From: Antilocapra americana
Taxonomy: Eukaryota > Chordata > Mammalia > Artiodactyla > Antilocapridae
Direction of reading: 5' to 3'
Length of the DNA stretch: 64,000 nucleotides
Assembly (NCBI GenBank): GCA_007570785.1
Contig: ML664159.1
Span: 2,884,052 to 2,948,051, forward strand
The position numbers were made by a program, and so were the translations under genes. Under the pieces are notes generated by a model. It was not told the origin of the DNA. It saw only the letters and a program-made list of their open reading frames with translations, and ran no database searches. Below are positions 48,641-60,747 of this stretch, piece after piece; position 1 is the stretch's first letter, and each line of letters starts with the position of its first letter.

Positions 48641-49039
48641 GAGAGCTAAACATAAAGTCCAGCATGTCTGTATTTGACTTAGGTGGACTGATAGGAACCA
48701 GATTTACCCTTCTTTCTGAAACAACTAAAACCCTGGAGAAAAGATAGAAAACAATTGTTTCAAGACTCTGGACATCAGGCAGTGAAGGACAGTGACTCCT
48801 AGAGATAAGAGACAAACAAGGTAACCCCTATGATTACTCTAAATTAGTACCTTGAAGTAGATTTAAGGCTATGGTAGAGGGAGTGCGAATCCAGGTGGAG
48901 TTTGGCAGATTCTGAGTTGAAGAGACCTTACTAAGAGTCCAGGGAAATCTGTGTGGCTAGAATTCACAGTTGAGTGTTCTCAGGAGAGTGTTGCCTGGAG
49001 AAAGAATTTTGGATATCTGCAAAGAATCCCTATTAAGTA

Positions 49040-50420
49040 TATGTGACCCATGCATATATATGGGGAAACTACCTAGAGCCAGGAAGATGGATCTGAAAGG
49101 ATAAGAGATAAGAGTACCAAATACTTACAGGAGGTCAATAATAATGTCTGTTCTCACCAGCCAGAATGGAAAGCCAACAATTCACAGGGGACTGGGTAAA
49201 GTTCTCAGAAGGGTCTTGCGTGAATTGTAGAGAATAATTAGCCCTAGACCAAATGGTGAGCTGGTCCTGCCTAACAAATTTTAAAAGGAAGACTGAAAAA
49301 ATGTCAGGGCGATTCCAAGAAACTTAGCTGCTCCCAGAAAAGAATTCAAGATTATTTATAAAAATACAAAAATACCCAGCATTTAACAAAGTAAAATTAA
49401 TAATGCATCCAATCAAAAAACTGCCATCCATGGGAATAGGAAAATAGAAATCATAGTGAGAAGAAAAATCAACAAATAAAAATTGACTCAGAAAGACACA
49501 GATGTTATAATTATCAGACAAGGACATTAAAACAGTTATAATAACTGTATTCTTTATGTCCAAAAACTGTAGGGAAAATTGACCGTGTTAAGTAGAGATG
49601 TACAAGATATAAAAAGATCTAAACTGAATTTATAGAGATGAAAATTATAATATCTGAAATGAAAAATACACTGAATGAGATTAATGGAAAATTAAACATT
49701 CCAGGAGAAAAGTTTAGTGAACCTGAAGACACAGCAATAGAAGCTATACAGTGAGATAAAAGAGACTCAGGACAAAAAACAAAGAGCATCAGTGAGCTGT
49801 GAAACAAATTCAGGTGGCCTAATATATGTATAATTGGACTCCCCATAGGACAAGAAAGAGAGGACAGAAGAAATATCTGAAGCAATAATGGCTAAAAACT
49901 TAAAGTTTAATGAGAACTATAAACCCACAGATTCAAGGACCTCAATAAAGCTCAAGCACACCAAGAGACATTATAATCCAGTTGCTCAAAAATGTCGATT
50001 AAAAAATCTTAAAAGCAACTAGAGAATAAAAGACATATATAGAGGAACAAAGACAAGGATGAGAGCAGATTTTTTAAGAATCATAAACAATGTAAGCAAG
50101 AAGATAGTGGGGCTGAAAGTACTGAAAGAAGGGTTGGGCAGGGGTGAGGAGGTGGCAGTGGGAGCTGCTAACTTAGAAATTCTATACAAAGTGAAAACAT
50201 TTTTCAAAACATGAGGGTAAAAGAAAGGTCTTTCAGAATGAAAAAGCTGAAAAAATATATCACCAGTACACCCACACTTTAAGAAATGTTAAAAGTCCTT
50301 TATTCAGAAGGAAAATTATACCAGATGGAAATAGGGATCTATACAAAAGAATGCAGAACACCAGAAATGTTAGCAATGTGAATAAGTATTATATTTTTAT
50401 CATTTAAATTTCTTTATAAT
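49040..50420 (+). repeat. Old L1 5'/ORF1-side fragment
   Basis: cagatgttataattatcaga, caaggacattaaaacagtta, gaaatgaaaaatacactgaa and agtgaacctgaagacacagc follow the order of the 5' part of ancient mammalian L1. No intact frame. Confidence 0.6.
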
Positions 50421-51319
50421 TGACTACTTTTAAAAATTAATTATCCAATATGACATTCATAGCATGTAGAAGCAAAATATATGACAATACCACAATAGCT
50501 GGGAAGAGAGAGATGAAGTATGGTGTTATAACATTCTTTGTTTTAAGTGAAAATATAATTTATTGACTGTCCTAACTGCAGGGTTCAGTGGTGAGCTACC
50601 TTCAGGCACAGCTGGATTCAGAGCTCTCAAGCTGGTTTTCTGCCAGGCTAGCTTCTTTTTCAGACTTAGGGTTGTCTGTTTTGATGGCAAAAAGGGAGCA
50701 GCAATGTTTCCCATCACTTTTCTACATTCTTAGCAAGAGACTGACTGTGGCTGTCAAGTTCTAACTGAACCATGCACTCAGTCTTGGACCCTATAACAGC
50801 TGGCAAGACTGGGTATATTGATTCACTCAGGCCTGGGTCACGTGTTCATCCTTGCAGGACAGAATCCCACTCAATCATACTGACTGATAGTAGAAGAAGA
50901 ATGAATCACTACAAAAAAGGAAAATAACAAATATCCCCTGAAGTTCCCAGATAAGAGATGGGCCAAGAGATAGGGCAACAGGTAAGCAAACTGACAGTGA
51001 GCTGGGAAGTACAGTGGATCCTTCTGGGATATCTTCCTGGCGGATTATCCTTCTCTCTGAGAATTTCTCCACCTGCCACATGGGTTGAGTCAGATTCCTT
51101 TCATTTTGCACCCCTAGGGCCACTCTGCACCCTTGAAACCCTGCTTTCTATCCCTAAAGCCTGAATCAAAGGGGTTAGAGTAAATAGTTCCTGGACCCTC
51201 TAACTCTTGATTGGGATTCGTGAGTAGGGAACAATGGCAGAAGATCTAAGGAAAGGAGGAAGGGGTCCTTTCATTCTAGTTGTATCCACTGACCAACCAC
51301 CACAGCCCCCATTATCCCC

Positions 51320-51510
51320 CCAGCTTTATAGAGATATAACTGTCCTATGACACTGTGTAAGTTCATGATGTACAACATAATGATCTCTCTCGCTCACACA
51401 CACACATACATATAGCAAAATAATTACCACAATAAGATTGCTTAACACATTCTTCACACAATTATCTTTGTTGTTTTGGTAGTGAGTATATTTAGATTCT
51501 TATACAATAT
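51320..51510 (-). repeat. Old L1 3' piece
   Basis: agctttatagagatataact and ttcatgatgtacaacataat match the reverse of an old L1 3' untranslated region. Includes a short CA run. Confidence 0.45.
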
Positions 51511-51771
51511 ATAAAGTGACATATCACTGGAAGATAGACTGCATAAAGTTAAAAATATATTCTGTAAACTCTAAACCAACTACAAAAATAGAAGAACAAA
51601 GAGTTACAGCTAATAAACTAGCAAAGGACTGGAAATTGAATTTAAAAGTAATACAAAAGAAGACAGAAAAAGAGAGGAAAACAATGAGATGGGCCAAATA
51701 GAAAGCACATAGCAAGACAGTTTTAAAGCTAGTTATAGCAATAATCAAACTAAATATAAATTGTCTAAACC

Positions 51772-51953
51772 AGAGATCAGCAAACTTTTTCTATAAAGGT
51801 CCAACTAGTAAATATTTTTGGTTTCTGGACCATACAGTCTCTGTTGCAACCACTCCACTCTGTCCCTGTAGCTTAAAAGAAGCCACAGATGATATGCAAA
51901 TGAATGGGCATGGCTTAGGTTTAGTCTGTGGGCCATAGTTTGCCAAGCCCTTA
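51772..51953 (+). repeat. hAT-type DNA transposon remnant
   Basis: cagagatcagcaaacttttt, ctataaaggtccaactagta, catacagtctctgttgcaac and ccatagtttgccaagccctt. The ends form an imperfect inverted repeat (agcaaact / agtttgcc), as in Charlie-type non-autonomous elements. It lies within old L1 sequence. Confidence 0.7.
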
Positions 51954-52558
51954 TCCAAATATCCCCATTAAAAGACAGATTGTCATGTTGGATAAAAATG
52001 CAAGATTCTACTATATGTTGCCTGTAAAAAATGTATTTTTATATAAAGAAATATTTTAACAAAGAGGCTAAAAGTAATGGATGGAAAAAGAAGCTACAGT
52101 TGCTATGTTATAATCAAAATAGAATTCAGAGAAAGAAGTCAGAGTATTTAGAATATTACCAAAGATAAAAAAAGTCATTTCATAATGATAATTGGGTTGG
52201 TTCACCAAGAGGACATTTAACCCTTAATGTTTTTTCACCTAGAAACAGAACTTTAAAAATTAAGCAAAAAGTGATAGAACTACAAGGAGAAATAGACAAA
52301 TCTTTAGAGTCAGAGATGTCAAAGCTCTCTCTCAATAAATGATAGGAAAAATACCCAGTAAGCCATTAATGATATATACTATGGAAAATAGTAAAATAGT
52401 TTATTTTTAAGAAACATTAACAAATACGACTTAATTGATAGTATATAAAATTCTTCATTTAACAGCAGAATATGCATTCTCCTCATGTGTGCATGGGACA
52501 TTTATTAAAGTAGATTATATACTTGGAATAAATGTCTTAACAAATTTAAAAGAATTCA

Positions 52559-52674
52559 CTGGACATGACTTTGAACAAACTCCGAGAGACAGTGAAGGAC
52601 AGGGAAGCCCGGCATGCTGCAGTCCATGGGGTCGCAAAGAGTCAGACACAACTGAATGACTGAACAACAACAGC
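52559..52674 (+). mobile_element. Minimal BovB 3' insertion
   Basis: Only the last about 115 bp of BovB. Target duplication aaagaattca at 52549-52558 and 52675-52684 shows it inserted independently. Confidence 0.88.
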
Positions 52675-52924
52675 AAAGAATTCAAGCCATACGAAGTATT
52701 TTCTTTAACCACAATGGAAGTAAATTAGAATTCATTAACAGAAAGTTATCTGGAAAAAAATTCCCCAATATTTTGAAACTAAAAAAATAAATACCAACTC
52801 CATTCCATTAACCACTGTGCCATGTAGATGTGTGGGTAAACAAGGTGCACGGGAAAACTCACCACACTGAACCACGGAGTCCACCAGAGACATCTGAGTG
52901 CACAGCCTGCCCCACCTCGTGGTG

Positions 52925-53115
52925 GCTCTAAGATCTTGGTGAAGGCACTAAATTTCTCTGAGCCTATTTCTTACTCTATACTATGGGAACAATAATTACT
53001 ATACGTTCTTTCAGAACTGTTGTAAGAATTAAATGAGTTAGTAGAGGAAAAGAGCCCTATACCATACAACCTAGTTTGCATGAGGTACTCAGTGAACATT
53101 CTCTCCTTCTGTCCT
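52925..53115 (+). repeat. MIR-like old SINE
   Basis: ctaaatttctctgagcctat, gaactgttgtaagaattaaa, tgaggtactcagtgaacatt fit MIR. Confidence 0.65.
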
Positions 53116-53315
53116 CAGTTTCCTCAGTTCTTGGCAGGACTTCAATACTTAGTCTGATTCCTTAGCATTTGCATTTTTAATTACAAAATCTAGTGTTTGA
53201 ATAGTCATCTACTTTTATAACATAGTTATTCAGTGATTAATTTAGAAATAATCTGAAATACTAGTTTTTAATTACAATTTGTTTTTAACTTTTAGAAAAT
53301 AGTATAATCATTTTT

Positions 53316-53528
53316 GAGCTTCCCTGGTGGCTCAGATAGTAAGGAATCTGTCTGCAATGCCAGAAACCTGGGTTCAATCCCTGGGTCAGGAAGATCCCCT
53401 GGAGGAGGGAATGGCAATGCACTCCAGTATTCGTGTTTGGAAAATTCCGTGGACAGAGGAGCCTGGTGGGCTACAGCCCACGGGATTGCAAAGTGGGTCC
53501 AACATGACTGAGCAATTTTCACTCACTC
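53316..53528 (+). mobile_element. Bov-tA-type SINE
   Basis: gagcttccctggtggctcag to actgagcaattttcactcac. Target duplication ataatcatttt at 53304-53314 and 53529-53539. Confidence 0.92.
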
Positions 53529-53539
53529 ATAATCATTTT

Positions 53540-56500
53540 CAGGAGGTATATTAATACTTTGTTTAATGATGATGTACATCAAATATAAACAAGTGGTCTG
53601 ATTTCTACTTGACATCTGAAATTTCCTTGGTTTTAAAGGCATCATCAAGTAGTAAGTGATTATGTTGTAACATGGTGTCTGCCTCCATGAACAGTATCTC
53701 ACTGTATCTCATTGTGCACAATGTTCATTGAATCCTTGCTAGTCAAGGCACAAGCAGGGAAGCTGGAAGAAAACTCAAGGAGTCATAGAATTGAAAACAC
53801 ATTTATTTTCCCCTGACCGGCACAGCAGCGCTGGCAGCAGATACGCTGTATTCTCTCCTCTTGTGGTTGACCCAGCAGTCACAGCCATAACACAGCCTCA
53901 CTGCCATAACGAGGCCAAAACGTAACTGCAAGGGCTTTTCAGGTGGAGATTATATATGCTTACAGAACAAAGGTAGCCAGTGGCCAAGTGAGTACCTTGT
54001 GACGTGCATGCACAGTGCGATAAGTGAGCTCAACTGTTATATAATCATTATTTACAAAACATGGGGCAAGAGTGAAAGGACATGGAGAGAGAGCCTGACC
54101 ACCACCATCTTGGCTAATTTGCTCTTTCTCTACAAACAGAAAATGATATCAGAATCAACCAGAAAGATCTCACTTGGAAAACAGTGAAAAGACAGCATTT
54201 TGCACATTAGTGTTAGAAACAAATATTATAAAACACTAATTATGTATTTCAACACAAATTCAAAAAGGATTTAAAAAAACAATATACTCAGAATGCTTTG
54301 AAGTCTTCAGAAGGCCTTCAGGAATGACAGTTGAGCTAGAGAAAGATACGGATGAACTAAAATCTGGAATGTGTACACAGATAACAATTGATTTTACTTT
54401 CTCTAACTCTTGAGCTCATATTTTTATTCATGTTTTTTTAAATTAGAATTTCCTCAGATTATCAGAATTACTACTATTTAAAGCAGTTCATATTTTATGT
54501 ATGCACCATCACCTAATTTATTTTTCATAAACAAAACTCCTGCCATCTAAGATATTGTAAACAAACAGCTGTTATCAACATGTAGAAAACATAAACATGA
54601 CAATTTCCCATGAATTCATCTGTTCAATGACAACATAGCAGCTTAAGCAAGTCATTCATTGTTGGTGGGCTCATCATTTTGTTCAGACTCTTCAGGTCAT
54701 GAAGGAACTGGTAGTGTCATCTCTGTGCTACAGAGTCAACACATTCAGATAGTTTTTGACTTGCCATTGCAGCTTCCTTAAATATTTAGAAGTTCCACCT
54801 GAAGTTCATCCCTTTGCTTCTCTTTCTCAGGTTGTACAAATTAAAAATCATATCAGTGCATCACTCTTCTCTTTTCTATCTGTAGTGCTTTGTCTTTCCC
54901 ACCCTCTGTCTGTTCCTTCCTTTTTCCTTCTCTCCTTACCTACACTAGTTTATTCCAAGGAATAGTTCAGGGGCAAAGAGCCCTTTCTTCCTGGATCAGG
55001 CAAAACAGAACATTCTACTCATTCAACCAGTCAGCCACCCCATTTCCTTCCCTGAATGCGTCCTTTGTTTCCTCTTCAAGGGACTCGGCTGATTTGCTAA
55101 ACGACTTTTTCCTCATAATTTAAAGAACTTCTGTTTTTAAAAGTTCTTCTCAAGTCCTTCTGTCACCTAATTTACAATTTGTCCTGTCCCACCTTGTTTG
55201 TGCACCGTTCTTCTTCTCTTAATTTGAGTCCATATTTTGAAAGATGTCTTTCTATCCTAAAATAACTATCTGGCTCTACCAATTAACTACACAAGCAAAT
55301 TTTTTTTGAACACTTGACATTTTAGTACCTCATCACAAATTTTTCTTTAGCTTCTCAAAAAAATGTTTATTTACTCTCTTTTTTAAAATAGTGTCAAGGT
55401 AACTTATGGACTATTAAGTTTTCTTAATGTTTTGTATGTGATTTCCTCCTTTCATGTGTTCTTATCTATTCCAGCATGGCTAGAGCACAGTAATCAAATG
55501 AGAAATACTGTTTGAAAGTCAGGTTGGAGAAGTACAGGACTGCCATATATGATATCCTACTTGTGCCATGAATAATAGCACAGGCCAGGGGAGAGAAGGG
55601 AGCTGAAACCAGGCCTAGGTTCTGCTTACCATGTCCTGTGCCCTGCCCAAGGCTATGTTTATCTAAGGAAGGTGTGCTTTGTTGATTCTTGCAAAGGTGT
55701 CATAGGGGCTGGTGGTGGTCTAGTAGAATATAATGTATGGGAGTTTGGATTTTATAATGCAGTGAAAAGCCATCAAGAGGGAATAAAATAATTCAATGTA
55801 TAGTTTGTGAAGAACACTCTGCTGTGTATCAGGGGTTGGAGAGAGGCAGGAGTAGAAGTAAGGAGGCCAGTCAGGAGGTGGTGGTGACCACAACTAGGGT
55901 GGTGATAGTAAGAAGTGCAGAGAAATCAATACATTCAGTGTATCTTTTGGAGGCAAAATGAGCAGAGCTTGATGGTGGATTAGGTGTGGAGGGTAAAAGA
56001 GAGAGAAGTGTGAAAGGCAATGGCTCCAGTTACTGACTTGAATAACTCCATGCGCGGTGATGCACATCCTGAGATGGGGAGCACTGAGGAAGGAACAGGT
56101 GGGAGGGAATTGTATCAAGATCTCTGGTACAGACAGTTTATTTGAGACACCTGTGATGTATCTATATGGCTACCAGGAGGCAAGAACAAAAGTAGCTGAA
56201 ATTCAGAAGAACATCTGCTCTCCTGGCTAAGTGCCCTGAGGCTTTCCTTGCTTTTCACAATCTGATAGCAACCTATCTGAACAATTCTGTCATGTGCCTA
56301 AATGATTATCGGCATTCTTTCCTCCAAACAATCTAGAAATTTATTTTGAAAGAGCCAAAACAACTCCGGTGCAGTGAGTATAAGCATAAGTGTTTTACCT
56401 TGAGGCAAATGACCAGTGCAATAAGCCCCACTGACCCCATACTGAAGCTGGTCTTCTATCTGCATTTTATCTAATTTAAAGGGCTTCTCGCAAAGTTTCT

Positions 56501-57000
56501 TAGCAAACTTTCTGTTTCCCAGTTTTAGTGTTCATTTGAGAAATTCAAGTTGACCTCTCTCCTCTTACTGGCTTGGGAATCACAGACACAGTAAGTCAGG
56601 TTTGACAGTTTTTCTCCCAAGTTATCTGCATTTACTTGGTCTTAGGATTTATAATCTAAATAATTTATAGTGGCACAATGTAAATCTAGAGCCAACCTGT
56701 CACTGGGATCCCTTCTCTAATCCACTAGATAAACTCCCAGGCGTGAATGACTCCAGTACTCATAGATTTGTTCTCTCTTGCTCGAGTAGGCAGAGCCAAA
56801 ACCAATGACTAAAAACCACAGGGAGAGATGTTGGCTCAACTAAAGGAAAAGCTTCCTAATGCTTAGCGCTGTCTGAAAATGGAAGCGCCTGCTGGGAAAG
56901 GAGTGAGTTATGGTTTCTGGTGGTGTCAAGGCATAGAGCAGATAATCATTTGGTGCAGATTCCATGGTAGAGATTGAAGTCAGGGTGTAGAAGATTGAAT
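53540..57000. other. Intron, no gene seen
   Basis: Mostly unique-looking sequence. About 55560-56260 resembles an old interspersed repeat also hinted at near 14055-14400 and 39270-39560 (gatggtggattaggtgtgga, actgagatgggg-like text). I cannot name it. Confidence 0.4.
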
Positions 57001-57009
57001 TCCTGCTCC

Positions 57010-57190
57010 TTCGAGAGCTTTACACAGATGTTTTGTCTCATTTAATCCTCATAACAACCCCCAAGGGAATCAGTTAAAACTCCACCAGGCGAGGTTACAG
57101 TCACAATTTAAGATCACACAGCAAGAGTGGCAGAGCCAGGATTTAGAGCCAGGATTTAAACTCTGAGTCCAAAGCCTTTGTTTATCCTTC
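57010..57190 (-). repeat. MIR-like old SINE
   Basis: tctcatttaatcctcataac, agatcacacagcaagagtgg, cagagccaggatttagagcc is reverse MIR. The last phrase is locally duplicated. Confidence 0.7.
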
Positions 57191-57585
57191 CGCAATTCAT
57201 GGAAGCTTGAGAAAATGAACTAGGGGATTTTTAAGGTCCCTTCCAGCCCTGTGGTTCTGCATTGAAATCTGGATACAGGCATCACTATGTTTTCCTTCAA
57301 TCACCCTTCTAGCCTCAGTCTCATTAAAATGATAATCTATGACTCCAGAACTGTCTGTGGTCTCCATCAGGAAAGGCCTGCTTTTTAAAAATCAGCATTT
57401 ATACCTTGTATCCACTCTTGAGTTTTCAACAGAACTTACTGTGAGAACCTCAAAATCTTTTTTTTCCCCCTTATAGGGTTGCTGGCAAAGGACAGAGTTT
57501 ACATTATAAATGTACAGAAGACTAAGCTTTTAGTATTTCTGAAAACTTATAATATATTGTCCTAACTTCTCTATTCATTTTACAG

Positions 57586-57717
57586 GTCTTAAAAGTCTTA
57601 GAAGATCTGGAGACATTTGACCGAAGGTCAACTTTTCTGGTCCAAGTTCTGAGTCAGATTTTTTTTAACGTTAGAATTTTAAAATTCATGTTAGAATTAG
57701 AATTTTTAAATGATTAG
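57586..57717 (+). other. Possible cryptic or alternative exon (acceptor to stop)
   Basis: Seen: a near-ideal acceptor (CCTAAC branch-like sequence, pyrimidine tract, tacag at 57581-57585) is followed by 43 open codons ending in TAG at 57715-57717. Since the upstream exon at 44764 ends in phase 0, splicing here would read VLKVLEDLETFDRR onward, also coil-like at first. An internal donor (AAG/gtcaac at 57626) would give 41 nt and break the frame into 57992. As a terminal exon it would truncate the protein. No clear polyadenylation signal follows closely. It may also be chance. Confidence 0.3.
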
Positions 57718-57991
57718 ACCCTAAGAGTTCTCATTACAAGGAAAAGTTTAATTTCTTTAATTTTGAATCTATATGAGATGATGGATATTCTGTAAACTTT
57801 TGTGATAATGACTTCAGGATATGTGTAAGTGAAGTCTTTATACTGTACACCTTAAACTTATATAGTACTGTATTCAATTATATCAACAAAACTGGGAGAA
57901 AAAATGAGTCTGAAAATAGGCTTAATTTACTTATGATAATATGGCATTAAATTTACTTATGGCAATATGTGTGTTAAATGCTATTTTCTAG

Positions 57992-58156
57992 ATTGAAGCT
58001 GAACTTACCAAGGAAAGAGCCCAACATTTGGTTGAATTTCAGGAGCAAGCTCTTCTCTTTAAGGAAGAAGCTAAACTGGAACTTGATATTGAAAAGGAAA
58101 AACACCAACAGATAATCCAAAAGTATAAGAAAGAACAAGAAGAACTACAAATGAAG
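57992..58156 (+). CDS. LEKR1: Internal exon 5 of the coiled-coil gene (LEKR1-like)
   Basis: Seen: acceptor ctattttctag, then 165 nt (55 codons, phase 0 at both ends), then donor gtctgt, a weaker donor than the others. The peptide begins IEAELTKERAQHLVEFQEQA, passes through LELDIEKEKHQQIIQKYKKE and ends QEELQMK. Its composition is dominated by Glu, Lys, Gln and Leu, with regular hydrophobic spacing and no Pro or Gly, so it is a long continuous helix. Because the length is a multiple of three, skipping this exon would keep the frame. A possible unlisted exon lies 400 bp upstream at 57586. Confidence 0.92.
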
Positions 58157-58662
58157 GTCTGTCATTATGATATTCATCATCATTTAATGGATTTGAAACT
58201 GTAGATGTTGGTTATTTCCTCCTAAGGACCGCTATATTTCTAACTCCTATAGATTTCCTCATGGTCATCACAGCTTATTTTTAGATAGAATGATTTCGCT
58301 GTTCTCCATAATGAATGACTGAGATGAATTATATAAGAATATAATCCAGCTATGTATGGAGTTTTTCCTACTAAATAAATGTGTTTTTAAAACAGCATAA
58401 ATTATGTAACTAATAGTTAGCATGGTTAGATATTCTAATACCTCAAATGTCCAACAAAAGATAATGAATGTGTTTTACATAATTAAAAGTTTACCAACAA
58501 CTAAAGTCTATCCCCTTTAGTTACAAATATTTTCAATTCTAGTTTTGAATGAAAGGAAATATTTTTTAAATACCAGACTTTCATAATTTCTTAAACAATG
58601 TATACTAAACAAAATATAAGAGTTTGACAAGGTTCCCTTGTTTTCATAAGACCTGAAAGTAG

Positions 58663-58665
<3 letters not shown>

Positions 58666-58705
<40 letters not shown>
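58666..58705 (+). repeat. (GT)20 microsatellite
   Basis: Uninterrupted GT dinucleotides, followed 28 bp later by a BovB 3' fragment. Likely length-polymorphic. Confidence 0.95.
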
Positions 58706-58706
<1 letters not shown>

Positions 58707-58732
58707 TTTTGTGTGACTATATTAACCAAGGC

Positions 58733-58950
58733 CTAGCTGACTCATTGGAAAAGACCCTGATGCTCGGAACGATTGAAGGCAGGAGGAGAAGGGGACGACA
58801 GAGAATGAGATGGCTGGATGGCATCACTGACTCAATGGCCATGGGTTTGGGTGGACTCTGGGAGTTGGTGATGGGCAGGGAGGCCTGGTGTGCTGCGGTT
58901 CATGGGGTTACAAACAGTCGGACACGACTGAGCGACTGAACTGAACTGAG
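58733..58950 (+). mobile_element. BovB 3' fragment
   Basis: ctagctgactcattggaaaa to cgactgaactgaactga. About 220 bp, close to the consensus end. Confidence 0.9.
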
Positions 58951-59079
58951 TGGTAAAGTTATATTTTGAATAAACTCATTAAGAGTTTATGTAAATTAGC
59001 ATTAAATGAGACTTATAGCCTCCACTTTGTTGTACAAGAGATATGGGACAGTTTTTTCAGTAGCTCACTGTGAATAGGC

Positions 59080-59420
59080 AAGGCCAGCCATGTGAATGTG
59101 GTATCACAGGTCCCCATGCAAACCTTTCAGGTTTAATGCTCTGCCAATGTTGTCTTGAAATTCTCAATAATAATTTAATCTCTGAATTTGTGTTTTATAA
59201 GTGCAGTCCTATTTGGGACAGTGGGACAATGGAGCATGCACTGGGAGCTTGTAGCCTCGGCTCACCTAAGGCCCCTTCCTCCTCTTCTGGACAGTCCTGT
59301 CCTAGACATGCCCTTACTTCCCAGCTCCTGCCCCCACTCCCCTTTTCCCCTCACCCTGTGACTGCTGTTACTCTCCCAGGTGGCCTAGGACCATCAGCAG
59401 GGGAATGCTGAAAGGCAGGC
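59080..59420 (+). repeat. Unassigned old repeat, GC-rich
   Basis: Resembles the reverse of 42140-42560. It contains an ORF of 113 codons with low-complexity Ser/Pro composition and no splice support, so it is not called a gene. Confidence 0.3.
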
Positions 59421-60346
59421 CCCAACTTGCCAGGGCTACAGTCTTTCAAGAGAAGTCCTAAGTCCAGATTTTGTGAGTGAATTCTCTTGATTTTTTTTTT
59501 TAACTGTTGACTCTCTTATTAAAAAATCAAAGCATGTTTATGGCTCGGTGAGGCTCCTCTTTCCAGGATAACCTGCTTTGTTTCAGTGGCAGCTCTCCTC
59601 TGGATGAAGGAAACTACTGCTCAGACCCAGAAGTGGCCCTCTTCTTCCCTGGGTTAATTGAAGAAAATGGAATATTAATTTATAAAGACTGTGGTGAATA
59701 AGTTTCTTGTAAAAGTTATTGTTAATGTAAATTTAACATTTGAAACAAATTTTGGGTACATAACTCTTAAGTAATGGTTCACAAAATCCTTGGAACTTTA
59801 GTCTGTAAATGTTTTCCAGATTCTTCATGGGCTGATTTCTTGTTGTACTAATATTTATAATATGACAATATCCGTAGCATAAATAATGATATGTTTCATC
59901 AGAAGCAGCTTTGCTCTTCCTGGTCTGTTTTGTGTTATTTGTTTTGCTTTTTTTAAGGAAAAAAAAAAGTAGTCTTTTCCCTTCTAAAGATGCTGTGACA
60001 CTAAGAAGTTTCTCAAGTTGTTCTTTTCTCTCTTTTTCTAGAGGTACCACCTTTAGAAGCAGTATATTTTCAAAGTATTCTGGTATCCTCTAGTACTGCA
60101 TTGTCTAATATCGTAACTTATGTGTCTACTTAAATTTCAATTAATTAAAATTAAATAAAATTGAAAATTGAGTTCCTCACTCATGTTCGCCACATTTCAA
60201 GCGTGCAATAGCCTATACTAGCAAGTGAGAGCCTACTGTTAACATTTCTTCCCAGTTCAGTGATCAGTAATTTTACCTTCATAGCTTGGAATTGGTCATG
60301 GTGAGAGTGTTTACACCATGGAAATTGAATACAAACCTGACTTTGT

Positions 60347-60371
60347 CTGTGTGTGTGTGTGTGTGTGAGTG
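60347..60371 (+). repeat. Short GT microsatellite
   Basis: About 11 GT units, then gagtgagtcc. Lies just before the SINE at 60401. Confidence 0.85.
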
Positions 60372-60400
60372 AGTCCACTGTTAAACATTTACCAGTGCAG

Positions 60401-60668
60401 TCATGTCTGACTCTTTGTGACCCCCATGGACTTTATAGTCCATGGAATTCTCCAGAAAGTGGGTGGCCTTTCCCTTCTCCAGGGGATCTTCCCAACCCAG
60501 GTCATCCACATTGCAGGTGGATTCTTTACCAGCTGAGCCACAAGGGAAGCCCAAGAGTACCACAGTGGGTAGCCTATCCCTTCTCCAGCAGATCTTCCTG
60601 ACCCACGAATCAAACCAGGGTCTCCCGCAATGTAAGCTGTTCCTTTACCAACTGAGCTATCAGGGAAG
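60401..60668 (-). mobile_element. Bov-tA-type SINE with duplicated head unit
   Basis: Reverse copy. One complete unit (60401-60550) is followed by a second tRNA-derived head (about 60565-60668), each ending gagc(c/t)a...aggg. It resembles the dimer at 16383-16724. Confidence 0.8.
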
Positions 60669-60747
60669 TATTTACTATCACACCACTATCAGTGGTCACA
60701 TGTGGGTAGTGGCTACCCCATAAAACAGTGCAGAATATTTCTTCTTC

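Larger units (their letters stand above)
51511..52790 (+). repeat. Old L1 ORF2-like fragments
   Basis: Phrases such as agcaataatcaaactaaata (51740), aaaatgcaagattctactat (51999) and aagtgatagaactacaagga (52269) are typical of old L1 ORF2. Interrupted by a hAT remnant and by a short BovB piece. Confidence 0.55.
60085..60735 (+). repeat. hAT-type remnant split by later insertions
   Basis: The left part ends catttcaagcgtgcaatagc (about 60212). The right part resumes cacatgtgggtagtggctac (about 60696) and ends near aacagtgcag. Between them lie other intron text, a GT run and SINE units. Related to 40785-41080. Confidence 0.4.

Noticed and set aside
58517..58729. ORF with a Thr-His repeat on the - strand
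   Set aside because: It is only a translation of the GT microsatellite.
59070..59411. 113-codon ORF on the + strand
   Set aside because: Low-complexity Ser/Pro composition in what looks like an old repeat. No splice or start support.
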